DNA of 20,603 nucleotides from Coemansia sp. RSA 1804. Its lineage: Eukaryota; Kickxellomycota; Kickxellomycetes; Kickxellales; Kickxellaceae. A program made the position numbers and the translations under genes. Below the pieces are notes generated by a model. It was not told the origin of the DNA and did not search any database. It saw only the letters and a list, made by a program, of their open reading frames with translations. Shown here one piece after another: positions 10,001-18,209 of this stretch (the first letter of the stretch is position 1; every line of letters starts with the position of its first letter). The DNA lies in contig JANBTH010000326.1 of NCBI GenBank assembly GCA_027578815.1, forward strand, positions 1 to 20,603, in the 5' to 3' direction.

Positions 10001-11069
10001 CCGGTATCCTCGCGCTCTTCGGCTTCGCATCTGCGCCCGATTCAAAGTCCGACTCCTCGTCGCTGGACAGAATGGTTCGCGAGAGCAGCGGCGTATTGCG
10101 TGGTTGGGGGGCTATTGGTGTTTGCACTGCTGGCTTTGCTGGCGGCATCGCTTTGTCGGCGAGAAGGTTGCTGTTCTTGAGATCCGACAGTGTAATTGAC
10201 AACGGCGATGCGTCAAACGGCGCCGCTCCACGCCCTTTAGTCGGACTGGCGGCTGCATCCAGCGCACTGTGTCTGGACGCATCGCTTCCTCCCAGCCCGG
10301 AAGGAATCCCGTCCACGGTGGCCTGTGTCTTTCCGGTTTTCTTCTCCATGTGGAACTTTGGTTTGCGCGGCGAAACAATCGACTCGTCCGCCGTCATCCT
10401 CATCTGCCGGTACCTGTTGACCAGCTCCTTGCGCCCCTTCAGGAACCGCGCCGTCTCATGCCGCTCCAGAACATCCAAGCTGTCGCTGAACGCGTCGGGC
10501 AGCTCCCACGTGAGTACCAGATCCTCGTCGGTCCACTGCGTAAGATAGAATATACGTCCGGCTGCGTCCCGAATGGACCCGCGGATGTTCTTAATGCGGG
10601 TGCTGTTGTCCGCCACCTTCCGGTTCCACCCATGCGTGGCCGAGAGTTTGAACCGGCTCTTCTTCTTAATGCTGTGCTCCGCATTGCGCAGAGCTTCGTC
10701 CGGCTGTGTTGAAAACGTGAAATCGTCCACCGCGTCCTGGAAAGCCGACTCTCCCGGAGGAATCAGAATCACCGCGGCTTCAATGAGCGTGGCAACCCCA
10801 TCGTTTTCGTACCGATCAATGGATTGTGCCTGGTCTGACGACGCCTGTTGCTGCGTGGTTTTCAGAATCCCTCGACGTATCTCCACACACTTGCGCTCAA
10901 AATCAGCCACCGTTTCCTCGCAGTCTAAGTCCTCGCTGCTCGACCATGTGCAGTCGCTCAGGTCGTACCCTTTCCAAAATATCAGATACTCTGTTTTCTT
11001 TGAAAGCGATATTCTGCGCCCTATAATCCTGTCCACCTCGTATATCCCATCATCTTCTGTCTGCATCAT
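3183..11069 (-). CDS. Mit1/CHD-type chromatin remodeller: chromodomains, PHD finger, SNF2 ATPase, two zinc knuckles, Gln-rich C-terminal region
   Basis: A 2628-residue nuclear ATP-dependent nucleosome remodeller encoded without visible introns. Order: chromodomain about 8-70; chromo-like segment about 158-190; PHD finger 466-537 (C466, C469 to C534, C537, with a long Gly/Ala/acidic insert); chromo-like segments about 568-591 and 655-680; SNF2 ATPase with ADEMGMGKT (about 774), VVVDEGQRLKN (about 901), LTGTPLQND (about 931), MLLFSQFKG (about 1139) and RAHRIGQT (about 1229). A CX2CX4HX4C knuckle lies at 1618-1631 and a second at 2570-2583, just before the C-terminus. The region at about 2060-2490 is rich in Gln, His and Ser. 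Motif II is DEGQ in place of the usual DEAH. PHD plus chromo plus SNF2 plus C-terminal zinc knuckles resembles fission-yeast Mit1, the SHREC-complex remodeller of heterochromatic silencing; a CHD3/4-like role is the alternative. The frame extends to a GTG at 11075, but the first ATG, with G at -3, is 11069. Confidence 0.9.
3640..4140 (-). repeat. CAG-rich polyglutamine microsatellite block inside the remodeller gene
   Basis: On the plus strand this reads as runs of CTG and TTG triplets. It includes a Q10 tract at 3641-3670, twelve uninterrupted CTG triplets at 3981-4016 (Q12), and at about 4065-4137 a run with three copies of a 15-bp unit encoding QQQQH. Smaller Gln runs continue at about 4350-4380 and 4834-4854. 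The protein reads mostly Q with some H. The pure CTG run should be length-variable between strains; the TTG-interrupted parts should be more stable. Confidence 0.9.
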
Positions 11070-11949
11070 ATCCACAACCTTCGTTCTCCTTTTATGGCTG
11101 TTGCCTATTTATATTGTATTTCTCTTGTACTTTTTTTCTTTTGTAAGCGATGTTGCTGCTGCTGCTGCTGCCTTATTGTGGGTTCTGTAAAGTGTGACGT
11201 TTTCTTTTTTTTATGGAGAAAAAAAAGTGTGGGTTCTTTACTTTTTTTCTTTCCAGCCTGCTATGTTATTCTTTTGGAAGAGTATAAAAAGATAGAGCGT
11301 GTAATATTAGTCTAGTTTAAAAACCTTCACGAGCTGCTTAAATGCGTTTGAAATGCATTTTAATTTCCAATTAGGATTTGGAAAAAAAAAAGAAATTCCC
11401 CGAATGCAGCAAGTATACACTTATTATTACCAGAAGAGTAATGTGTTTGACAAAAAAACTAAAGCAAACACGCACAGGAAAAAGCCAGAAAGAAAATAAA
11501 AAAGGAAAGAAAGGAAAAAGAGGTGTTGATGAAGAAAACTGGCAAACAACACACCCTGAGTTTATCCTAAACATTCCCAGTAGGAGGGAAAAAATAAAAA
11601 ACATTGTTATTCTATGATGGGATGGATGCTTGTGCTGTGCAAATCATTGGCTCCCCTTCCCTTGCCAATTGTTTCACACAAACACTCTCTGGCCAATCAG
11701 CTGTCAGTGCTGCCTGGCAACACTGCACAGATAAAAGCCTAACATATCACATAATATATTAGATCAGCCAATTAGCAGATCTAATCATTATTGAATTTTA
11801 ATAAACTGATTTCTGTACCTATTGTTCTCTTTCAGAGTAGTCTTGTCCCAGGTGCTATTGTTGTTCAAGCCAGTAAACTTGCTACTTGAAAAATGTATAC
11901 TTTAAAATATAATAGTACTAAAAAACTTTTTAGATCTTGAAAAGAATAA
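11070..11949. other. intergenic region: remodeller promoter side and left edge of the CpG-depleted island
   Basis: Reading leftwards this is upstream of the remodeller gene. It contains five GCT triplets at 11155-11171 and T-rich tracts at about 11128-11260. A plus-strand TATA-like TATAAAAAG lies at 11283-11291. A lysine-rich 79-codon frame at 11378-11617 starts at TTG and looks like A-rich noise. The last CpG before the depleted island is at 11471-11472. A cluster of CCAAT elements at 11646-11772 is listed separately. I see no convincing gene. Confidence 0.55.
11646..11772 (+). promoter_or_regulatory. CCAAT-box cluster with ATAAAAG, upstream of the retroelement relic
   Basis: Within about 130 bp there are ATTGG (11646-11650, an inverted CCAAT), CCAAT at 11665-11669, GGCCAATCAG at 11691-11700 (matching the classical HAP/NF-Y consensus) and CCAAT at 11768-11772. 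A TATA-like ATAAAAG lies at 11731-11737. The cluster sits about 200-300 bp before the first long open stretch of the decayed element (from about 11950), so it could be that element's own promoter or 5' UTR. Promoter activity is inferred from motifs only. Confidence 0.35.
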
Positions 11950-13083
11950 AAAGATTCACTAACTCTTTTCAGAGAAGAGAAATCACTTATTTGTGGGCAA
12001 AAAAAGTTTTCTCTATTTGGGAAAAAAATCAGGCAAACCCCTCATCCAACTTCACACAGCATACAAGAATGGAATAATAGGGGGCAATCACATGGCCAAT
12101 TGTTCTGGCTGCAGACATATGCATTACATGAAGTGGTGGCCAATAACAATCCCTAATTACACTCAATGCTAGGTCTTCCAAAAACACATAGCCACAAATG
12201 ATATTGCTTCATTGCCAGCAAGGCAAGCACAATGATTTCTCTGTAGATCTTTTTTCAGGCATGCTTTCTCAAATTTAAAGATTTTATTAAATAACAACCA
12301 GTAAAATCATTTGAATGGGTTTAAATGCCCACACTCTCACCAACTAGATCCACCTTTGTTTGACTTGTTGAGCTAGTTTGGACACCTTGTGAAGGAATGA
12401 TTGATCAACTCACATGTGACTAAGAGATGACACAGCAGCAAATCACCTGTATTCCCTAGACTCTAACACCTAGATTAGAATGAGATAGAGGCTATCAAAG
12501 AAGAGGGGTTCTCACAGATGACAGGTGTTCTGACCCTACCAAGGACATTACCCATGCATCCTCCAGAACAGTAAGTTTTAAAAAGAATCTATGAGGGTCT
12601 GGCTAGAATCTGACTACAGTAACTAGAGAGACCTCTTCAATGAATCATCACTGCTTTCAGCAGGTTCTCATTTGTTAAGGCATGTCAGCCCCATCAATAG
12701 TAGTAGTGACTCTGTCACAAAGGACAGGAGCCCTTTAGATCATGTGGATAAATAATCACAATGGCATTTGAACAAAGAAGAGAGTTCTTCATAGTGAAGG
12801 TCCTAACATCATTATTAACACCTTGATATGCTTAGAATAGAAAAATGGTTATCAAATAGATCTATCTCCAAAAAAGGATATGAAGGAAAATCTTTAACTT
12901 ATAAACTCTAATTTGTGGTATTTCCATCACTACCATATGAACTTTTACTTGAAAAGACTTCCTGCCATTCATATTACTTGCAATTGCAATATAACCTGTT
13001 GCCTGGGAAGGCATACAGGCATTGTATGAAAATCAAATTGAACAATTTACTTGGGTTTTTTTATTACCTTAATCTCAAAATGA
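11950..13083 (+). pseudogene. probable upstream part of the decayed EEP retroelement
   Basis: In the same plus frame as the EEP relic, 11950-12153 is open for 68 codons, and 12484-12591 for 36 codons. Between about 12740 and 12840 the frame reads NHNGI, a TGA, then TKKRVL and further on NTLICLE. This matches in order the start of an EEP endonuclease domain (N-G-I-R near the first strand, then a L/C-L-E metal-binding segment). About twenty stops interrupt the frame, eight of them TGA, which CGA-to-TGA transitions could explain. Overall stop density is not far below chance for this composition, so outside the long open runs and the EEP start the assignment is weak. Confidence 0.4.
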
Positions 13084-13821
13084 CATAATATTTCTCACAG
13101 CATTCTTTGCCTTTACATTAAAACTACTTGTGATAGAAAAAAAGGGAAAAGCATAAAATTGCACCAAAAACATTTACATATTATTGTAGCATACAGATCA
13201 CCAGGCCACAGCAACCAGGCTATCCATCAAAGCACAGACAAAGTAATACAGGGTTGGCTACAGGCAGCACAAGAAGATCAAACCAATGTTATATTGGTAG
13301 GAGACTTAAATGCAGAGCTTTGGAGCCAGGAAACATCTAGGAGAGGGCTGATTGGGACTTTACAGGGCACATATTATTCAGACACTTGGAAAGAATTGCA
13401 TGGCAACACAACTGGCAAGACATTTCCACATGAACAACCAAAAAACACTAGATTACATTCTAGTATCTTGAGGCTTCCAGCATCAGACTTGACAGTCAGT
13501 GGTAATGCAGTGCTGCACAATGATGCTGGAGGATCACAGACAGGGGTGGACAGAAATAGGCAGACTATTAGCAACCAAAGGACCAGCAGAGAGGACAGCA
13601 GCCAAACAAGTCATATTTTCCACTGGGAATGCATCAAAGGAGCAGCAGTGCCTATTTACAGACACAGTTCAGTCACAAATGCAACAGGGAAGAGGAGTAG
13701 AAGCAGCCATTCAAGCAACAGCAACACAGCATCAATACATCAAAGACCAGACAAGAGAAGGAATGCTGATACACCAAGCTTCAGTAGTGGGCAAACATCT
13801 GGAATTCAACTAAATGTATAA
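13084..13821 (+). pseudogene. degenerate endonuclease/exonuclease/phosphatase (EEP) domain of a LINE-like retrotransposon
   Basis: The frame HLHIIVAYRSPGHS... followed by QTNVILVGDLNAE (about 13285-13317) is the core of an APE-type EEP nuclease, which nicks target DNA for non-LTR retrotransposons; GDLNA carries the catalytic Asp/Asn. It then reads YYSDTWKELHGNTTGKTF. At the six-A run 13440-13445 the homology moves one frame: LDYILVS appears at 13448-13468 in the +1 frame, so one base was probably inserted. That frame then has TGA at 13469 and 13490, both of which would be Arg if CGA, and later the expected DH pair (13532-13537). It closes with TAA at 13811-13813. No reverse transcriptase follows, and there is no ATG at the start of the open frame. 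This is a dead fragment. Confidence 0.78.
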
Positions 13822-13878
13822 AAATATTGTTTTAAAGTAGGAATTTAACTAAATGTATAAAAATATTGTTTTAAATTA
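13801..13878. repeat. 39-bp tandem duplication
   Basis: Two adjacent 39-bp copies (13801-13839 and 13840-13878) differ at only about three positions. Each starts GGAATT(C/T)AACTAAATG. They lie exactly at the end of the EEP relic frame, so the duplication postdates or marks the truncation point. No third copy is seen. Confidence 0.9.
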
Positions 13879-13880
13879 AG

Positions 13881-13947
13881 GGATCTGCCCTCAAGTCTCT
13901 GAAAGAGACATCTTTCAGTAGCCTGCACCAAAAGTGGGGGCAGATCC
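13881..13947. other. nested inverted repeats (hairpin-forming segment)
   Basis: GGATCTGCCC (13881-13890) is exactly complementary to GGGCAGATCC (13938-13947), a 10-bp stem with a G-U extension. Inside it CTGAAAG (13899-13905) pairs with CTTTCAG (13912-13918) around a 6-nt loop. An RNA from either strand could fold into a two-tier hairpin. It directly follows the tandem duplication at the element end. I do not recognise a known ribozyme or riboswitch core. Confidence 0.5.
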
Positions 13948-14313
13948 TGAGGGACCTTTCAGTGCAGAAATGGCCAATTAATTATTTTTAAAAAAATGAT
14001 TAATAGATAGTTTACAATGGAGTTCCATTACAATAGGTTCAAAGAATTTATAACTGTAATACTAACTTTTCATTTAAATATTGTTAGTGTAATAAGAAAT
14101 TTAGCAAGATTGTTGCTCAAAGAATAGCTATCAATTCCAATAACACATTTCAGTGCAAGCCCTCTTTAAATAATAAATTTAAAACTATTTTATTGTGTAT
14201 CTTGATTGTATCTCACATGTTTGTTCCTTTATGTTGAGTTCTGCACAGGGTTCTGTATTACAGTTAGCTTCATCATATAGCTGACATTAACAGCCTTGAT
14301 TACATTATTACTA

Positions 14314-14823
14314 GTTACATGGAAAAGCTACAGACAAGCATATTGTATAAAAACATTTTACTGAGCAATCTAAACAACTTCCACAAGACCATCCATTTTC
14401 CCTATAAGTTGGGATATTACTACCAAATTCAGTGCTACTGTCTTTACACAGGGTGTCCATTTCAGTAGAATTTAGCCCATATTTTCTTTTTTAATTGAAT
14501 CCTTGCTGTTGCTTACAATTTGTACCTGCATCCACATTAATATTGTATTTATTACAAGCAAAATATGAGCTTTGAGCAGATGTATTAATATTTAAGCACT
14601 GGGCATTATGACACTCATTTTCTTTGCTAGTAATCAGTATTGGTATTCTAACCTCATTTAGCTTTATTATCATATGCTTTTAAGTTTGCTTATCTTTGGT
14701 GTAACTGTAGTTATCCTTTATTTTAGTAATTGTCATGCTTGTATTTGCAGAACACATTATATCTGTGTTTACAGCTTGTGATAACATCTGCATTGTTATG
14801 TAATTTATAGCAAAGATTAAATC
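14314..14823 (-). pseudogene. minus-strand coding-like relic: three successive open runs in one frame
   Basis: Reading leftwards from 14823, one frame stays open for 47, 62 and 59 codons, separated only by single TAA codons at 14682-14680 and 14493-14491, and ends at TAG (14313-14311). Random DNA of this AT content should give a stop about every 13 codons. The predicted peptide is Asn/Ser/Thr-rich with spaced cysteines (ECHNAQC, FACNKYN, WSCGSCLDCSVKC). Downstream, in the same frame, further cysteine-bearing stretches (NCNTEPC) alternate with stops to about 14160. No ATG-to-stop gene is intact and no obvious GT-AG introns remove the stops. I do not recognise the family. TpG excess in CpG-depleted DNA inflates cysteine codons, so the cysteine content is weak evidence on its own. 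Confidence 0.4.
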
Positions 14824-15408
14824 TTAGGAAATTCAGCCCTAGTAACAGGGCAGTTAAATACCCTGATTGGGACATTGCAAGTTATTACTGTTTTTTCTTT
14901 TTTAGTTTATTCAGGTTATTCTAATTTAGTAGACAAGAAAATATTATACTCAAAGTTCCTCTTCCTCCTCCTCCTCCTCAGTCTAGTTCTTTACAGACAC
15001 TCTAGCTGACTGTTTTGGTATCTAATAGGTACAATCTGCATGCCATGTGAAGCTGTTATGTCCCTTTATTACATGGCATAGCATTAATCGATTAATACAT
15101 TGATTAAACATTGCAGATTAAGAGGAACATAAATACTAACTCTGCCCACACTATTTCCCTATTTCCCATTTTTCCTTAAGTCTTTTATTTTCAATCTTTT
15201 AACAATTACTAGTTACTTGTCAAAGCTAACAGTGCTTTACCATAAGATGGTACAAAGGTTGTTATAATGTGGCTGTCACATGCATAATTTGAATGGTAAT
15301 AACAATTAAGACTTGTCTTGATCTACCTTGCCTTCAGCTAGCACATAACCCTCTCTTGATAGATCCTAAGAGTTTCTAGGAAAAGATATCTGCAACCAAT
15401 AAAGTTGG

Positions 15409-15573
15409 TCATTTTTTTTGTTGTGTGCCATGCTTAGTATAGTTTTCTATATTCTTAACTTTGCAATAATGACAAATTTCAGTGCCTGTTGGATATATAC
15501 AGGGCTCCCAATAATCAACGATACATGCACCTTTAATTAATCTAATACATTTGTCACAAGTAGTTCCACACAT
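15409..15573 (-). CDS. possible 54-residue cysteine-rich ORF, zinc-ribbon-like spacing
   Basis: An ATG at 15573 opens 54 codons, and the frame is open back to 15603, ending at TGA 15411-15409. Seven cysteines fall at residues 2, 6, 9, 17, 25, 34 and 37. CDKC and CHYC are separated by 24 residues, a CxxC-x24-CxxC spacing like zinc-ribbon or treble-clef modules. The rest has a balanced composition (GACIVDYWEPCIYPTGTE) and not simple-sequence bias. A pyrimidine/AT-rich stretch ending in CAG at 15600-15598 could be a splice acceptor, so it may be an exon or a transposon fragment. It is in the same minus-strand frame register as the relic at 14314-14823. No family recognised. Confidence 0.3.
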   Translation of the reverse strand: MCGTTCDKCIRLIKGACIVDYWEPCIYPTGTEICHYCKVKNIENYTKHGTQQKK

Positions 15574-17395
15574 TTCTTGTTTAAAAAGTTGATTATTCTG
15601 ATATTACAAATATAGAGATAATTAATTTTGACAATCAACTGCTGATTAGTTGGAATGATTTAAAAAGTAAATTAATATAATAAAATTATTTACTATCATC
15701 AAAAGGGAAAAATTGTTTTCTTTTATATTTTTTTAAGAAAATTGTGAAAACACATAAACCATTATTCATTATTTAACCATAGCATGAGAAACCTTGAAAA
15801 AAAGTGTTAAACGATTTGAATGGTATTAGCAGACTTTGCAATATAATATTTAATTGCATGAACTGACATCCACACACATTCAAATTATTATTTGCAAAGT
15901 GTTCTTATTACATGGATACCAGCTTGTGTAAATTATCCAATTAGATTGTCCAATGTACTCTCAGAAATAGCTAAATTGATATGGAAATGCAAACTTCTTA
16001 CTGAACTAACATATCAAGAAACAGAAATGTTTGAAACAACATTACAATGGCAATAACAACACATTCCACTGTATAATGTGTAAATAATGAATTTCATCAT
16101 GTGATAGGTTTTAGTTCATTGAAAATGGCAAAGAAGCAAACTCATAGAACCTTTCAATTTTGTGAGTCTCTAGGAAAGGGTTTATTTAACCAGTAAAGCT
16201 TATCACACCTTTACAGTGTAGCAATATTCATGTACTCTAACTGCTGTTACACTATCACTCAATTTATTTTGTCATGCCTGAGTACTGAAGCACATGACTT
16301 TGCATCAGAATCAGTTTATGATGATTAATTTAATAAATTGATTAAGGCTTTAAATTCAAATTACAAGAAATGTTGTTGTAACAAAAGAAAAGGTCAAATA
16401 CTCTTATTGGCAAGCATAGCAGAATATTCTTATTTATATCTTTAGTTGAGTTTGGTAAAATTACATTCTAAAAAGGTAAAAACTTTTACACAGTTTTTCT
16501 TCACAAAGTATGTGTTTTCACACATGTAAATTCACAGTCAGCCAATGCTTATTAACATTTGAGCCTCTGCAATTATGTTCCTAGAAAAACACGTTAAACT
16601 ATGAAAGCCCAATTCTGCAACACCAATGTGATTAAAATAAAGTATTATTCTAATTAAAGCTTAATTAACAGAATTGTATAGCAATAAAAAGTGTAATATG
16701 ATTATATTATTTAATCTGAACTAACTAATAGCTATTATTGGCTTAAACACGGATATACAATTTAATTTCCAACTATTGTATATTAGGATATGATTCATAT
16801 ATTACGTATTTAATTTTTAATTAAAACTTGACACAATGCATGTCATAAAGCGAAGCATTTATGCTATTTTGGTAAATGCGATTCAAGATAATTAATGAGT
16901 ATTATTACTTATACAAGCAAAATAAATGATTTCAAAGTTTCTATATAATGCAAAGCATCGCCTCTGTGAACTTCCACATTTCAAATAATATTTTTCTTAT
17001 TCGCCTTTTAACATAATGTGTTTCAAATTATTTATTTTTTGGCATGCAGATTTGTAAAGCCAGTAAAGTGTTAAATTTTGCCATTATCATTTATACATGA
17101 CTATCCCACTCTAGCTAATCATGTGTATTGTATTAAAACCGTAGACAACAAGCGTATTGCCTAGCTACACCAAATTAATATTTACAACTCAAACTTTTAA
17201 ATTATTGAATTAATTGCCGCTCTTGGTATCAATTTTCAATCTCATCAAATGTTTTGCAACACTGTAATTGATTGGCTTTATTTTTGCAGTGCAAGGTGTC
17301 TTTTTGTACAACATCAGCTGCCGTTATTATCATATTATGAACCAACCGGTTCTTTTCATTAAGGAAAACAATTAATAAGATAACAATAGATATGC

Positions 17396-17656
17396 ATATC
17401 TTGTTTCTGTGTTCAAAAAATTATACATACAGTGTGGAAAAAGAGCTCACATAGGAAATTCTTTCAATTTACACACAAAATTGTGTGACACATGAATACG
17501 ATTACGGATATTGGGATTTCCGAAATAGAATAAAGTAAAGACCAATTAATTAACATTCTATGCGGATATGTTTCCTTAAAGAAGAAAAAGATGGAGTAAT
17601 ATGATATGCATGGTCAGATGGAAAATGACTATATTATATCTTGTTTCTCTGTTCAA
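17396..17656. repeat. pair of 21-bp direct repeats, 240 bp apart
   Basis: 17396-17416 and 17636-17656 share 20 of 21 bases (ATATCTTGTTTCT, one mismatch, then GTTCAA). The flanks do not align convincingly beyond this. In AT-rich DNA such a match may be chance or a remnant of a longer duplication. Confidence 0.5.
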
Positions 17657-18209
17657 CCGGCACAATGACAATAACTGGAAACAGATAAACAAAACGGATG
17701 GGGGCGGACGATTTCTGTTTGTCAAATTATATTACCCAACACTATATACTATCGGTATCCATAATAATAAAAATAAGCCTTGATATGAGGAAGCGGCTTT
17801 CACAGAAAGAAAAATGCAAATTTTCTTTCTAAAATCTTGCCAAAAGAAAGAGCTCGAGAGACACGCAAGAAACAAAAGACACAACAACCACTTTTCTTAA
17901 ATCTTAACAAAGGGCAACTTTATTCTGTTTGTATATAAAGAAGCCTGAATTTTGGAAAGCAAGTAGGAAAGGTTTATTGAAGAAAGAGAAGCCTTTTAAT
18001 CCTTTTTCGTATGGTCCGCGGCTTGCCATGAACAATAAAAAATATCATATATATCGTCTTATTTTTGTTTTTCGTTTTCCTGTTAAACGTCGCTAATCCG
18101 TGTTTCGCTTTTGCTTTCTTTCTTTTTCCTATTGCTAAATCATCTATATTGCATTCCGCTTCTTCTCTAATTTGACACTATAATACGCACACTTTATATT
18201 TTATTCACA

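Larger units (their letters stand above)
11473..16591. other. CpG-depleted island (possible methylated, decayed repeat domain)
   Basis: Scanning every line by eye I find no CG dinucleotide from 11473 to 15088. Only three occur up to 16591 (15089, 15519, 15812). Flanks are ordinary: several CpGs at 11298-11472 and many from 16592 onwards, with hundreds in the neighbouring genes. GpC, CpA and TpG are common inside the island, so low GC alone does not explain it; the EEP segment at 13159-13821 is fairly GC-rich and still has none. The known process giving this pattern is cytosine methylation at CpG followed by deamination to TpG/CpA, and fungi with DNA methylation mostly target transposons. That cause is inference here. 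Confidence 0.85.
13822..18209. other. long AT-rich region without a recognisable intact gene
   Basis: This 4.4-kb stretch separates the retroelement relic from the F-box-like gene. The left part (to 16591) belongs to the CpG-depleted island and holds the minus-strand open frames listed separately, a CCT/GGA microsatellite at about 14958-14979 and an imperfect hairpin at 16215-16253. From 16592 to about 17900 CpG returns to normal, but I see no gene; a 21-bp direct repeat occurs at 17396 and 17636. The last 300 bases are pyrimidine-rich (about 18060-18150) and end in a TATA-like tttatatttt just upstream of the F-box-like ATG, so they probably hold its promoter. Confidence 0.55.

Noticed and set aside
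11378..11617. 79-codon lysine-rich plus ORF.
   Set aside because: Starts at TTG, not ATG, and its Lys content follows from A-rich DNA.
14160..14823. Reassignment of TAA/TAG to Gln to explain the minus-strand frame.
   Set aside because: All neighbouring intact genes end normally at TAA, and a nuclear window cannot have two codes; decay or chance is simpler.
16215..16253. Imperfect inverted repeat (AGTGTAGCA and TGTTACACT) as possible MITE ends.
   Set aside because: Only 8 of 9 positions pair, the span is too short, and no target-site duplication is evident.
11473..16591. Classical Neurospora-type RIP (CpA to TpA) as cause of the base bias.
   Set aside because: CpA and TpG dinucleotides are abundant in the island; the loss is specific to CpG.
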